From: JASGJS01 sp047601185
GTDB lineage: Bacteria > Pseudomonadota > Gammaproteobacteria > JAURND01
Assembly (NCBI GenBank): GCA_047601185.1
Contig: JASGJS010000001.1
Location: 930,001-994,000 of the forward strand
Reading direction: 5' to 3'
DNA length: 64,000 nt
Positions 8,120 to 16,863 of this stretch are shown here, piece after piece. Made by a program: the position numbers and the translations under genes. Under the pieces are notes generated by a model. The model had not been told where the DNA came from and searched no databases. It worked only from the letters and a program-made list of their open reading frames with translations. The stretch's first letter is position 1. Each line of letters begins with the position of its first letter.

Positions 8120-9694
8120 ATGCAGCCTGCGTCTCGTCGAACCTTCGCCATTATTTCACACCCCGATGCCGGTAAAACCACCCTCACCGAAAAATTATTA
8201 TTATTTGGGGGTGCGATTCAATTGGCAGGCACCGTCAAAGGCCGCAAAGCCAGCCGTCATGCCACTTCCGATTGGATGGAGCTCGAAAAGCAACGCGGCA
8301 TTTCCGTCACCACCTCCGTGATGCAATTTCCGTATCGCGATCTAATCATGAACCTGCTGGATACCCCCGGTCACGAAGATTTTTCGGAAGACACCTACCG
8401 TACCTTAACTGCCGTAGATTCCGCCTTAATGGTGATCGACGCTGCCAAAGGGGTAGAGCCACGCACCATCAAACTGCTCGAAGTGTGCCGACTCCGCAAT
8501 ATCCCCATTTTAACTTTCATCAATAAAATGGATAGAGACACCCGCGAGCCGATTGAATTGCTCGATGAAATTGAATCGATTTTAAAAATCCGTTGCGCAC
8601 CGATGACCTGGCCGATTGGCATGGGCAAAGCGTTTAAAGGCGTCTACCATCTCAAACAACAAGCTATTTATCACTACAGCAGCGGCAAAGGCGAACGCAT
8701 TCAACCTATCGAAAAACTGGCGGGTTTAGACGATCCTAAACTAGAAACATTACTGGCCGAATACACCGCAGCATTCAGAGAAGAAATGCAGTTAGTATTA
8801 GGCGCAACCCATGATTTCGATCTGCAAGCTTATTTAGCTGGGCAATTAACCCCGGTATTTTTTGGATCAGCGCTCAATAATTTTGGTGTGAGAGAATTGT
8901 TAGACGCATTAGTGGAATATGCTCCAGCCACTCAGCCCCGTAGCACTTTAACGCGTGAAGTTGCTCCAACTGAAGACAAATTCACCGGTTTTGTCTTTAA
9001 AATCCAAGCCAATATGGATCCCGCCCATCGCGACCGCATTGCTTTTTTACGCGTGTGTTCAGGCCGTTACACCAGCGGCATGAAAATGCATCATGTACGC
9101 ATCGGTCGCGATATTCAGGTGCATCAAGCCTTAACTTTTATGGCAGGCGAACGTGATCACGTGCAAGAGGCGTATCCCGGCGATATTATTGGATTGCATA
9201 ATCACGGCACCATTCAGATTGGCGACACCTTCACCCAAGGTGAGAATTTAACCTTCACCGGCATTCCGTATTTTGCTCCGGAAATCTTCCGAATTGTCAG
9301 ACTGAAAGATCCGCTTAAAATGAAAGCCTTACAAAAAGGATTAGCGCAGTTGTCTGAAGAGGGCGCTACCCAAATTTTCAAACCGCTCACCAGCAATGAT
9401 TGGATTTTAGGGGCAGTAGGCGTGCTACAATTTGACGTGGTCGCTTATCGATTGAAACACGAATATCATGTCGAATGTGCGTATGAATCTGCGACGGTCT
9501 CGACAGTACGCTGGGTGAAATGTGAAGATAAAAAGAAGCTCGAAGAATTTAAACAAGCCGCGATGGGCCATTTAGCGTTAGATTCGGGCGATAACTTGGC
9601 TTATTTGGCGCCCAACCGCGTCAATTTAAATCTGACCCAAGAACGTTGGCCTACCATTCAGTTTTTAGCCACGCGCGAGCATCAAAGTGCCTAG
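8120..9694 (+). CDS. prfC: Peptide chain release factor 3 (RF3)
   Basis: Translational GTPase that removes RF1/RF2 from the ribosome after peptide release. The 524-residue protein has the G1 loop HPDAGKTT near residue 15, switch I with GRKASRHATSDW, G3 DTPGHEDF and G4 NKMD, then the RF3-specific domain (GTIQIGDTFTQGE, FAPEIFR, GAVGVLQFDVV). Length and motifs are standard. It is 4 bp downstream of pfkA and 56 bp upstream of asd. Confidence 0.97.
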   Translation: MQPASRRTFAIISHPDAGKTTLTEKLLLFGGAIQLAGTVKGRKASRHATSDWMELEKQRGISVTTSVMQFPYRDLIMNLLDTPGHEDFSEDTYRTLTAVDSALMVIDAAKGVEPRTIKLLEVCRLRNIPILTFINKMDRDTREPIELLDEIESILKIRCAPMTWPIGMGKAFKGVYHLKQQAIYHYSSGKGERIQPIEKLAGLDDPKLETLLAEYTAAFREEMQLVLGATHDFDLQAYLAGQLTPVFFGSALNNFGVRELLDALVEYAPATQPRSTLTREVAPTEDKFTGFVFKIQANMDPAHRDRIAFLRVCSGRYTSGMKMHHVRIGRDIQVHQALTFMAGERDHVQEAYPGDIIGLHNHGTIQIGDTFTQGENLTFTGIPYFAPEIFRIVRLKDPLKMKALQKGLAQLSEEGATQIFKPLTSNDWILGAVGVLQFDVVAYRLKHEYHVECAYESATVSTVRWVKCEDKKKLEEFKQAAMGHLALDSGDNLAYLAPNRVNLNLTQERWPTIQFLATREHQSA

Positions 9695-9750
9695 TGCAAT
9701 ACAACAACAATTAGACTATAAAAATAGCTATACTCTCTAAAGGGGAAAAT

Positions 9751-10755
9751 ATGACATACGATATCGCAATTTTAGGTGCAACAGGGGTAGTGGGCAGTGC
9801 TTTTATCAGCATTTTAGAGCAGCGGGAATTTCCGGTAGGCAAATTATATCCCCTCGCCAGCGAACGCTCCGTCGGCGAAACCATCCAATTTCGTGATCAA
9901 ACCATTCCTGTGTTAAACGCCGCCGATTTTGACTTTTCCCAGGCGCAAATTGGGTTATTTTCCCCCGGCGCTGCTGTCTCCGCCATTTACGCCCCTTTAG
10001 CAGCAGATGCCGGTTGCGTGGTCATCGATAATACTTCACAGTTCCGTTATGATCCCGATATCCCTCTTGTCGTCCCCGAAGTCAATCCTGAAGCGATCGC
10101 CGATTATCGTAACCGCTCGATCATAGCCAATCCCAACTGTTCCACCATCCAGCTCGTTGTAGCTCTAAAGCCCATTTATGATGCAGTAGGAATTAAACGG
10201 GTAAATGTCGCGACCTACCAATCAGTATCAGGCAAGGGCAAAGCGGGTATTGATGCGTTAATCCACGAAACAGCGCATTTGTTAAACGGCCAGCCGGTAC
10301 GACCTGATGCTTTTACCGCCCAAATCGCCTTTAACGTGATTCCACAAATTGATGAGTTCCAAGATAATGGCTATACCCGCGAAGAGATGAAAATCCTTTG
10401 GGAAACACAGAAAATTTTGGGGGACTCCAATATTCAAGTCAATGCCACCGCAGTAAGGGTCCCTGTGTTTTATGGGCATTCCGAAGCGGTCCACATTGAA
10501 ACCGAGCATAAAATCACAGCAGACCAAGCACGGGAATTACTTCGCGCTGCCCCGGGGATTTTATTACTGGATGAAGGGCAATATCCTACCCCTGCTCAAG
10601 AAACAGAAATGGACGCGGTGTATGTGGGGCGGGTTAGAGAAGATATCAGCCATCCACAGGGGTTGAATTTGTGGGTAGTGGCGGATAATGTGCGCAAAGG
10701 CGCAGCGTTGAATGCAGTGCAGATTGCGGAGATTTTGGTGAGGGAGTATTGGTAG
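9751..10755 (+). CDS. asd: Aspartate-semialdehyde dehydrogenase
   Basis: Reduces aspartyl phosphate to aspartate semialdehyde with NADPH, feeding lysine/diaminopimelate, threonine and methionine synthesis. N-terminal Rossmann motif GATGVVGS at 9-16; catalytic Cys at residue 130 in NPNCSTIQ; PVFYGHSEAVH in the C-terminal half carries the active-site His. At 334 residues it fits the usual Asd length. The Usg paralogue was considered, but the catalytic Cys is present. AGGGGAAA precedes the ATG. It pairs functionally with dapA at 36.2 kb. Confidence 0.93.
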   Translation: MTYDIAILGATGVVGSAFISILEQREFPVGKLYPLASERSVGETIQFRDQTIPVLNAADFDFSQAQIGLFSPGAAVSAIYAPLAADAGCVVIDNTSQFRYDPDIPLVVPEVNPEAIADYRNRSIIANPNCSTIQLVVALKPIYDAVGIKRVNVATYQSVSGKGKAGIDALIHETAHLLNGQPVRPDAFTAQIAFNVIPQIDEFQDNGYTREEMKILWETQKILGDSNIQVNATAVRVPVFYGHSEAVHIETEHKITADQARELLRAAPGILLLDEGQYPTPAQETEMDAVYVGRVREDISHPQGLNLWVVADNVRKGAALNAVQIAEILVREYW

Positions 10756-10765
10756 TAATAAGACT

Positions 10766-11695
10766 TTAACGAGTGGAAGAAATAGATATACAGTTTTCTA
10801 AATCGTCGTCGCTCAGAGGACTTTCACTCTCAGACATACAGTGCATCATATCTGTCGTATTCATAGAACCTTCAAAATTAGAAGGTAAAGCTTGGCGAGG
10901 CTTGCGATCACTCGGCGCCAAAGCGGTTTTAGCCGCATGTCCTTGACCACCGTTATGATATTTGACTAATGCCTCAAAATCTCTGATAAATGGATCTGTT
11001 TGAGTGGATTTTTTGAATAGTAAGTTAGTGCTTTCCCGGGTGTCAGTTTTCTTAATTTCATCAGGTTTAGGTGGACGAACCCATGAAGCCCAAGAGTTGC
11101 CGTAACTACCTCCTATGAGGGTTGCTGTAACAGGAAATGACCATGCGTTTGTGTGAAATTGATCAAAAAATCGTTCAATGAGCTCAGCTGATTTGCCAGT
11201 AGCTAAACCCCAGGCCATACCGAGCAACGTTAGCATCACACCACAAACAATCGCACTTTCTGGGTAACCAAACCCTCCAAACTGATTGACAACGGTGGAG
11301 ATACCCAATTTATCAGCAGCATCAAGCAAATGGGGTTGTTGCCAACCTAAAGCTAAAAACGTGCAGGTGGCGCCAAATCCCATTAACCCAATAGCCTCCC
11401 CCCAGGCACGTGCACTTGCTGCCCGCTCGTTTCGAGTACTGGAGCGTTTAGTTTGAGCACTTTCGCTTTTCAAGTTTTGGGAAATATCTTGTAAGTCTTT
11501 CAATCCCTCCCAATAATAAAACGAATACAAAGGCAGGTAGCTCAATGCAGCAGTGAGGAAGCGTGAAGACAGTTTGTCAGTTTTGGGAGAATAGAGCTGA
11601 TAAAACCAATGGTTGTTGACTTGACTTGTATCAGTTTTTTTTGGCTCGGTGTGAGTTGTGGTCTTGGCGGACTGTTCTATAGGCGTTTTGGACAT
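10766..11695 (-). CDS. Unrecognised membrane protein, candidate Dot/Icm effector
   Basis: Protein of 309 residues, not recognised. It has a hydrophilic N terminus, then NHWFYQLY and an aromatic hydrophobic stretch (about 45-60), two clear membrane segments (about 100-118 and 145-168) and a weaker one near 190. The last 25 residues are acidic and Ser-rich (SESESPLSDDD, ISISSTR), like the C-terminal signals of many Dot/Icm substrates. The promoter carries a PmrA-type box (11739-11758) with the same geometry as three Dot/Icm machine promoters here. The N-terminal WxYQLY...TAA pattern recurs in the broken gene at 12010-12365, so the two are probably paralogues. The effector role is inferred from promoter and tail only. 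Confidence 0.6.
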   Translation of the reverse strand: MSKTPIEQSAKTTTHTEPKKTDTSQVNNHWFYQLYSPKTDKLSSRFLTAALSYLPLYSFYYWEGLKDLQDISQNLKSESAQTKRSSTRNERAASARAWGEAIGLMGFGATCTFLALGWQQPHLLDAADKLGISTVVNQFGGFGYPESAIVCGVMLTLLGMAWGLATGKSAELIERFFDQFHTNAWSFPVTATLIGGSYGNSWASWVRPPKPDEIKKTDTRESTNLLFKKSTQTDPFIRDFEALVKYHNGGQGHAAKTALAPSDRKPRQALPSNFEGSMNTTDMMHCMSESESPLSDDDLENCISISSTR

Positions 11696-11725
11696 GATTT
11701 TAGCTTATGTAAGGACATTAAGCGT

Positions 11726-11758
11726 ATTATACGGGGGTAAGCTTAAATTTATATTAAG
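11726..11758 (-). promoter_or_regulatory. PmrA-type box and -10 of the 10766-11695 gene
   Basis: Read on the minus strand: CTTAATATA, 2 bp, TTTAAGCTT, 7 bp, TATAAT. This fits the Legionella/Coxiella PmrA consensus cTTAATatT-N2-cTTAATatT, and the -10 starts 16 bp after the start of the second half-site. The predicted transcript begins about 25 nt before the ATG. The outer CTTAA is partly supplied by the end of the adjacent R2 repeat. Confidence 0.7.
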
Positions 11759-11865
11759 CGGGCAAGCTGCCCGCGCTCCCAAGTTTTGCGCCCCTCCATC
11801 GCAAAGCGCCAATGGGAGTTTCCTGCCTTCTTAAGCCTTAAGATAACTACTAAAACTTGAAGTGG
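11757..11865. repeat. R2 repeat, partial copy joined to R1
   Basis: Begins with the R2 end hairpin GCGGGC-AAGCT-GCCCGC and GCTCCCAAGTTTTGCGCC, continues to about 11865, then loses similarity and runs into R1 copy d. The distal end hairpin is missing. Confidence 0.8.
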
Positions 11866-11875
11866 TGAGCTGTTG

Positions 11876-11923
11876 CCTTCTCCCCTCCGTGGGAGAAGGT
11901 GCCCGATAGGGCGGATGAGGGGG
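11876..11923 (+). repeat. R1 palindromic repeat, copy d
   Basis: CCTTCTCCCC / GGGAGAAGG hairpin followed by GTGCCCGATAGGGCGGATGAGG; preceded by GAGCTGTTG as in other R1 copies. Confidence 0.85.
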
Positions 11924-12009
11924 AGGGGGATTTAAAAAAAAGAATTTTAACGGTAAGTCAAATTTACCCCACCGGCATCTCGACGACTTCTGTCACTGAT
12001 CTCCGCCTC

Positions 12010-12365
12010 TTACTCAGGAGGATTAGACAGCATCGTTTTGCTCTCACTCTGTGAATTTCTACGCTCAACGATTGGCACTGGCGCTATCATCGCTTGATCC
12101 AACAAAACCTGCCCCCCTTTCCCGCCAATCAACGTTGCCAAAACCCCTTTACCCTTCAATAGCGGCTCCCAGGTAGATAACTGAACACCGAGGTGCTGGC
12201 GCATTGAGCAGCGGTTCGGTAAATAGTTTGTGCATTTTCCTCGTCATTTCCGTATAATTGGTAGATCCAAGCGTTTTTAAGGGTGTTTATATTAGCTTCA
12301 GTCGGTGTTGTGCGAGGATCTGTCATAATAATTTCCACTATATAATGGTGTAAATTGTGATTCAT
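12010..12365 (-). pseudogene. Broken gene, relative of the 10766-11695 membrane protein
   Basis: Two overlapping minus-strand reading frames (12156-12365 and 12010-12204) look like one frameshifted gene. The first encodes NAWIYQLY followed by TAA 14 residues later, matching NHWFYQLY...TAA of the protein at 10766-11695. The second ends in a polar Ser/Glu-rich tail (ERRNSQSESKTM), as expected for the C terminus of such a protein. The transmembrane middle is lost. Together they would make only about 100 residues, so a decayed paralogue is likelier than a functional short protein. Confidence 0.45.
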
Positions 12366-12430
12366 TATAATAAAAATAATAGGCTTCGCAAGATCAACAG
12401 GGTTATCTCAAATTTATTGAGTTTCTAACG

Positions 12431-13741
12431 ATGCAGAAAGACCAGTGGTACATAAGGTTTGGTAGATTAATGCTGAATGTTTTTTTTCCTTGGGCAATTA
12501 CACCAGTGGAGGCTTTCCGAGAAAAACGCCCCCTTTCCAGGACCATGAAAGGCTGGACGGCTTTTTCCACTGAACTTGGTGCGCTAGGGGGGCTATTGAC
12601 AGCCTTTATCATGATTTCTCCGCATTGGTTACCCATCTCTCATAGTTTTTTACCTTTGATTTCAGATACGCGTGCGATAAATTTTTTAAACACGGCCGTT
12701 AAAGCGCATTGGGAATGGTGGTTACTCTGGGGCGGCGTTGAAATAGCCATTGGCTTATGCATAGTGGCTTTAGGTGCTATAGTAGGACGTTGTTTAGGTT
12801 CGGCAATAACGTATTGTGCGGCGCAATACACGACTAATACAAACTTAATTGCAGCAAATCAAACACCAAGCAGATCGCCTGTTAAAGCTTTCTTATTAGG
12901 ACTTTGGCAGGGGGCTTTAGGCAGTTCTTCTTGGCCAAATCATCATAAGACGAATTCCAAAATTAAAAATACATCCAAGAATAAAAGTGCTCAAAAGGAT
13001 TCTCTTGAAGCGCCTAAGTTACCGTATAAATTATGTGTCGTTGGCGAGGAAGAACTTCCGCCTGAAGACCATGAATTAATCCAGGGTTATTTATACCTAT
13101 TGGCCGAAGATTTACATGCAAATCGCTTAAAAGTGCTTGCAAAACCACTCGCGGAAGAAAATGAAGCTGCAGTGGTTATTTCAAAAGAGGTTAGAGTTTC
13201 AGCAAACCAACGGTTTCTTATTGTTGCGGGAATCAATGCTCATAATAATCTACAGCATAATGAAGGAGATATCGAAGACAATCAATTTCTGGTTGAGAAA
13301 ATGTCAGCGTTATTCCACGAGCTTATTGGTCTTACCATTTGGGTTCCTAGCCCCCCCGCTGCCATAGAGAATCCTAAAAGATTCCAGGAACAGATGATGA
13401 ATGGTACTCAATCATCTGAACAAGATGATAAAAAAATCATAAGTCGATCATCTCATTCGAAACCTCAGGGTTCTGCATTAAACAGTTCTAGTAGTTATTT
13501 TCAGTATGGAACTAGAGCGGATCCTCCTCGTAGGAGAAAAGGAGACTACCAAGCTTTGGATTCCCAATCAGAAAAAAGAAGTCATGCCAGACGACCCACT
13601 CCTTCACCATCTATGAAAGCAGAATCTAAAAAACGGGGGCCGGTACTTAAAGACAATGTGGTATTACCGTCGTCTCAGGTTGAAGATCCCGAGGTCGAAT
13701 CAGATGCGAATAGCTTTCATTCGCAGAGAAGCTCTCGTTAG
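12431..13741 (+). CDS. Unrecognised membrane protein with long disordered tail, candidate effector
   Basis: Protein of 436 residues, not recognised. Two membrane regions (about 50-70 and 95-125) form a hairpin near the N terminus; residues about 185-310 look folded and cytoplasmic (VVGEEELPPEDHELIQGYLYLLAEDL); the last 110 residues are Ser/Arg/Pro-rich and disordered, ending HSQRSSR. No PmrA-type box lies upstream. It sits in the same island as the two PmrA-box genes and shares their plan of membrane segments plus Ser-rich tail. Low GC and no family match suggest a lineage-specific gene. Effector status is a guess from context. Confidence 0.55.
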   Translation: MQKDQWYIRFGRLMLNVFFPWAITPVEAFREKRPLSRTMKGWTAFSTELGALGGLLTAFIMISPHWLPISHSFLPLISDTRAINFLNTAVKAHWEWWLLWGGVEIAIGLCIVALGAIVGRCLGSAITYCAAQYTTNTNLIAANQTPSRSPVKAFLLGLWQGALGSSSWPNHHKTNSKIKNTSKNKSAQKDSLEAPKLPYKLCVVGEEELPPEDHELIQGYLYLLAEDLHANRLKVLAKPLAEENEAAVVISKEVRVSANQRFLIVAGINAHNNLQHNEGDIEDNQFLVEKMSALFHELIGLTIWVPSPPAAIENPKRFQEQMMNGTQSSEQDDKKIISRSSHSKPQGSALNSSSSYFQYGTRADPPRRRKGDYQALDSQSEKRSHARRPTPSPSMKAESKKRGPVLKDNVVLPSSQVEDPEVESDANSFHSQRSSR

Positions 13742-13750
13742 TGATAAGTT

Positions 13751-13921
13751 AGCGGGCAAGCTGCCCGCGCTCCCACCAAGTCTTGCGCCGTTCATTGTGA
13801 GGCGCCAGGGGAGGGTTTTCTGCTTGCTTAAGCTTTTCGTTGCAGGAAAGAACTTCAATGCGTGACGATAGCACTAGCTTGAATGAGGCTCGAGCCTGGG
13901 AGCGCGGGCTGCTAGCCCGCT
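13751..13921. repeat. R2 repeat, complete copy
   Basis: Starts with GCGGGCAAGCTGCCCGC and ends with GCGGGCTGCTAGCCCGC; the interior contains the GCGCC and GAGGCTCGAGCC blocks shared by the family. It begins 10 bp after the stop of the 436-residue protein. Confidence 0.9.
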
Positions 13922-13966
13922 TGTTAACAATGTCTCCACCAGCACGGAATTCGTATAATCTACTTA

Positions 13967-13999
13967 TTTAATCTTATTTTAATCTCTATATTATATAAT
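13967..13999 (+). promoter_or_regulatory. PmrA-type box and -10 of the 14037 gene
   Basis: TTTAATCTT (13967-13975), 2 bp, TTTAATCTC (13978-13986), 7 bp, TATAAT (13994-13999). Half-site period 11 bp and offset to the -10 of 16 bp are identical to the icmV, icmQ-operon and icmG promoters in this window. Confidence 0.72.
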
Positions 14000-14036
14000 T
14001 TAAGTTCCAAAAGAAATTAATTAGGTGAGAGTAGAT

Positions 14037-14738
14037 ATGTCTGACTATGGTGATTGGCGTGAGATTCAGGATAATTCTGCAGGGAGTCGATCTTCGTCTG
14101 GTCGTAGTGTTGATGATTTAACGGCAGAGCCGAAATCGAAACGAACCACGTGGCTTTTATATTTTGTCCCCTTCTATTCAGTGTATTGTTTTTACCGATT
14201 GGCTAAAGCAGATATGACTTTTGTGAAAGAAGATCTTAAAAAGGAAACTGCTGAAGATGCTAAGAACGAGAGATATCAAGCTTTTAAGGAAAGACAACAA
14301 CAAATTATCAGTGAGTATAATCAAGCTAAAGATATGGCTGCTTTCATTTCTTTAGGCCAGATTGCGGGAATAGCAGGTGTTTTGACGCTGTCTACTTTAT
14401 ACTATGCAGACATCTCTTCTACTTTAACCAATGGACTTAATGCGCATCATACGGGTTTTTCAAGTGCTTCTCAGTTAGGAGTGGGTTATTCGGAAGTGGC
14501 TTCAGTCGGGTTGGGTCTTGCTTATATGATCACTGCTGCCATAGCGGTAGGCATGGTAGGTGCTATAATACTCAAGGCTGCCTCATGTGCTAAGAGCGCG
14601 CTTTCATGTGTTAAAGATGCGTTGTGGAGCAGTCATACTAGTGTCGTGGAGCCTACAAACAATGAAGACAGAGAAAAATTATTGCAACAAGCTATGGGTT
14701 TACCTCAAAGCTCAAGCTCCATCTCTAGAAAAACGTAG
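14037..14738 (+). CDS. Unrecognised membrane protein, candidate PmrA-regulated effector
   Basis: Protein of 233 residues, not recognised. A polar Ser-rich N terminus is followed by an aromatic hydrophobic segment (WLLYFVPFYSVYCFYRL, about 38-56), a charged helix (60-100) and two strong membrane segments (about 104-127 and 160-185). The tail ends SSSSISRKT. The ATG at 14037 is preceded by AGGTGAGAG; a GTG at 14025 would add four residues. The upstream PmrA-type box is among the best in the window. The tail and promoter make it a good Dot/Icm substrate candidate; there is no homology support. Confidence 0.6.
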   Translation: MSDYGDWREIQDNSAGSRSSSGRSVDDLTAEPKSKRTTWLLYFVPFYSVYCFYRLAKADMTFVKEDLKKETAEDAKNERYQAFKERQQQIISEYNQAKDMAAFISLGQIAGIAGVLTLSTLYYADISSTLTNGLNAHHTGFSSASQLGVGYSEVASVGLGLAYMITAAIAVGMVGAIILKAASCAKSALSCVKDALWSSHTSVVEPTNNEDREKLLQQAMGLPQSSSSISRKT

Positions 14739-14801
14739 AGAGTTAGAGTTTTCTAGCGTAGAAAATCTGAGTATTGCCATATAAGTCATCATAATATATT
14801 T

Positions 14802-15317
14802 ATGCCAAACTCCACCCTCAACCAACATTTAGCTCGCCTCGAGCCCAAAGTTCAGGCTGATTCAGCCCAGGATGCCATCGGCCCTTCTTTGCACAATCTC
14901 ATCGCCGAAAAAGACGAGCAATTCACTCAATTGATGATGCGCGGTCAGTCTAAATTTGGGCAAAATTCCAAACAGCGCCGCAAAAAACAACGCCATCCTG
15001 ACCAGCAGCCTGAGAATACCGCTCAACTCAATCAGGGGATGGGACGAGGTCGAGGTCATGGCGGTGGCGACATGCCGAAACATCCTTTATTGGATGGTCA
15101 GCGCTATGATGGCGTGGCGAATAATGAATCTCCCTTAGCCGCCACCAGCCAAGCCGATAAATTATTTGAGGAAATTGCCAACGCCATTGAAAATAACCCT
15201 GAATTGGCCAACGAACTCACGCCCAGCCTACAACACCGCATCGAGTTATACAATCGCCAGAAACTCGCAAAGGCCATGGAGAGCCGTCCTACCTTAAACA
15301 TAGATCGTAGACCATGA
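14802..15317 (+). CDS. Unrecognised small polar protein upstream of the AnkH-like gene
   Basis: Protein of 171 residues with no membrane segment or signal peptide. The middle is basic and low-complexity (KQRRKKQRHPDQQ, then GMGRGRGHGGGD); the C-terminal 50 residues are predicted helical (ADKLFEEIANAIENNPELA). Its stop overlaps the start of the ankyrin gene by 4 bp (ATGA), so the two are translationally coupled and may work together, for example as a chaperone or partner. No family is recognised. Confidence 0.6.
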   Translation: MPNSTLNQHLARLEPKVQADSAQDAIGPSLHNLIAEKDEQFTQLMMRGQSKFGQNSKQRRKKQRHPDQQPENTAQLNQGMGRGRGHGGGDMPKHPLLDGQRYDGVANNESPLAATSQADKLFEEIANAIENNPELANELTPSLQHRIELYNRQKLAKAMESRPTLNIDRRP

Positions 15318-16678
15318 GCCAATTGTCGGACGAAATCTTACACAACCGACCCGACCGTGTTTTATTTTTATTACAATCTGGGGTTGACCCCAATGCGCTA
15401 GATATTTACGGTTTCACCCCATTGATTGAAGCGGCGATTGCCAATCACCTCGATTTAGGGAAATTATTGGTGGAATACGGCGCCAATTGTAAGGCCCGAG
15501 ATCTCACCCAAGGCACGGCGTTACATTGGGCTGTTGAAAATAATAATGTGGCGTTTAGCCGGTTTTTACTGGAACAGGGGGCTGATCCGAATGTCTATAA
15601 TCAGTCGCAGCAAGCGCCTTTGGTGTTACCCCTATTAAGGCGTCAGCAAGCTCTTAAAGAGGCGTTGTATCAATATGGCGCTGACTTAAAATTTGCCCAA
15701 GATTATATCAACACTAAACTGATCGGCCATCGTTTTGAGCTTACTGGCACGGTGGATATTGTCGATCCAAATCAAGTGTTTATCCCTGTGGATTTAGAGG
15801 GATTTATTTTAGAATTTACCTTAAGCGTGATGCAAGATTCATTATTGCAATTTAAAAACAATTTCGGTGCACGCAATGTGCGGACGCATTTTCCTGAATT
15901 GCAAGAAGTGATCATGGCCTTTGTCGGCGCTAATAATTTGATTCAATACCAACACCATTTGGTCGATATAGAACGGCATACTCAGCGTCTCTCCCGCATT
16001 GCCCAACAAAAAGTCTTATTACTGCCGGTTGGTTACGAAGGGCACGCCATTACGTTTGCGAGATGTGGCCAATGGTTTGCGAAATGTGATCGTGGTGCCA
16101 ATAGTCAACATAATCCCAGCGTGGGAATTTATCGCATGACGCGGCCTCAAGCATTTAATACCGAATTTTTAAAACACTTGGTGTATCAAAAACAAAGCAA
16201 GCGGTTTGTCACCGAGACGATTTTTCAGATGTTGGAATTGGAGGAAATCGCGACCTTGCCGCTGCCTTCGCAATTAACCGGCAATTGTTCTTGGGCCAAT
16301 GTTGAGGCGGCGATTGCGGCGTTGTTATTCATGTTGCGGTATTCGGTGAATGCGTCGATGGAAGAGGCGCAGTCTACTGCGATGGAGATTTATCAACAGT
16401 GGCAAAGATGGGACCAAGATTGGGCGTTGCATCAGTGTGTTGAAAGTTTTTATGAGGCGAATCCGGCGCGTAAGGCTTCTAAAGCGGCGTTGTTAGGGGC
16501 AGTGTTGTTTCAAACGTGTCGCTATACCCAGCCTGCGGATTTAGAGCGGGCCAATAAAATTTTGGCGGTGTTGGCGACGCCGGAATATCGTTATGTGTTG
16601 GATGCGTATTTAAAAACATATCGGGGGACACCAGCCGGACATAATTTAATGGAATTGGTCGATCTTTATAGCCGGTGA
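15314..16678 (+). CDS. Ankyrin-repeat protein with cysteine-protease-like domain, AnkH/LegA3-like
   Basis: Protein of 454 residues. Residues about 5-125 form three to four ankyrin repeats (GFTPLIEAAIANHLDLGKLL, GTALHWAVENNNVAFSRFLL). The C-terminal half has GHAITF with His244, CDRG with Asp259 and GNCSWAN with Cys325, an arrangement seen in papain-like effector domains of Legionellales. Length and architecture resemble AnkH (LegA3), a core Legionella Dot/Icm effector with ankyrin repeats and a cysteine-protease-like domain; that identification is from memory of the family and not from an alignment. It follows the 171-residue gene with a 4-bp overlap. No signal peptide. Confidence 0.65.
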   Translation: MSQLSDEILHNRPDRVLFLLQSGVDPNALDIYGFTPLIEAAIANHLDLGKLLVEYGANCKARDLTQGTALHWAVENNNVAFSRFLLEQGADPNVYNQSQQAPLVLPLLRRQQALKEALYQYGADLKFAQDYINTKLIGHRFELTGTVDIVDPNQVFIPVDLEGFILEFTLSVMQDSLLQFKNNFGARNVRTHFPELQEVIMAFVGANNLIQYQHHLVDIERHTQRLSRIAQQKVLLLPVGYEGHAITFARCGQWFAKCDRGANSQHNPSVGIYRMTRPQAFNTEFLKHLVYQKQSKRFVTETIFQMLELEEIATLPLPSQLTGNCSWANVEAAIAALLFMLRYSVNASMEEAQSTAMEIYQQWQRWDQDWALHQCVESFYEANPARKASKAALLGAVLFQTCRYTQPADLERANKILAVLATPEYRYVLDAYLKTYRGTPAGHNLMELVDLYSR

Positions 16679-16687
16679 GAGTGTTTA

Positions 16688-16854
16688 AGCGGGCAAGCTG
16701 CCCGCGCTCCCAGGCTCGAGCTTCATATGAGTTAATGCTATCATCAAACATTGCAATTCTTTCGATCAAACTAAAACTTAAGAAGGCAAGAACTATCCTT
16801 TGGCGCTTTACAATGAAAGGCGCAAAACTTGGGAGCGCGGGCTGCTAGCCCGCT
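16688..16854. repeat. R2 repeat, complete copy
   Basis: GCGGGCAAGCTGCCCGC at the left end and GCGGGCTGCTAGCCCGC at the right; GCTCGAGC near the left end gives its orientation. It fills the gap between the convergent AnkH-like gene and pyrC. Confidence 0.9.
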
Positions 16855-16863
16855 TAACCAGCA

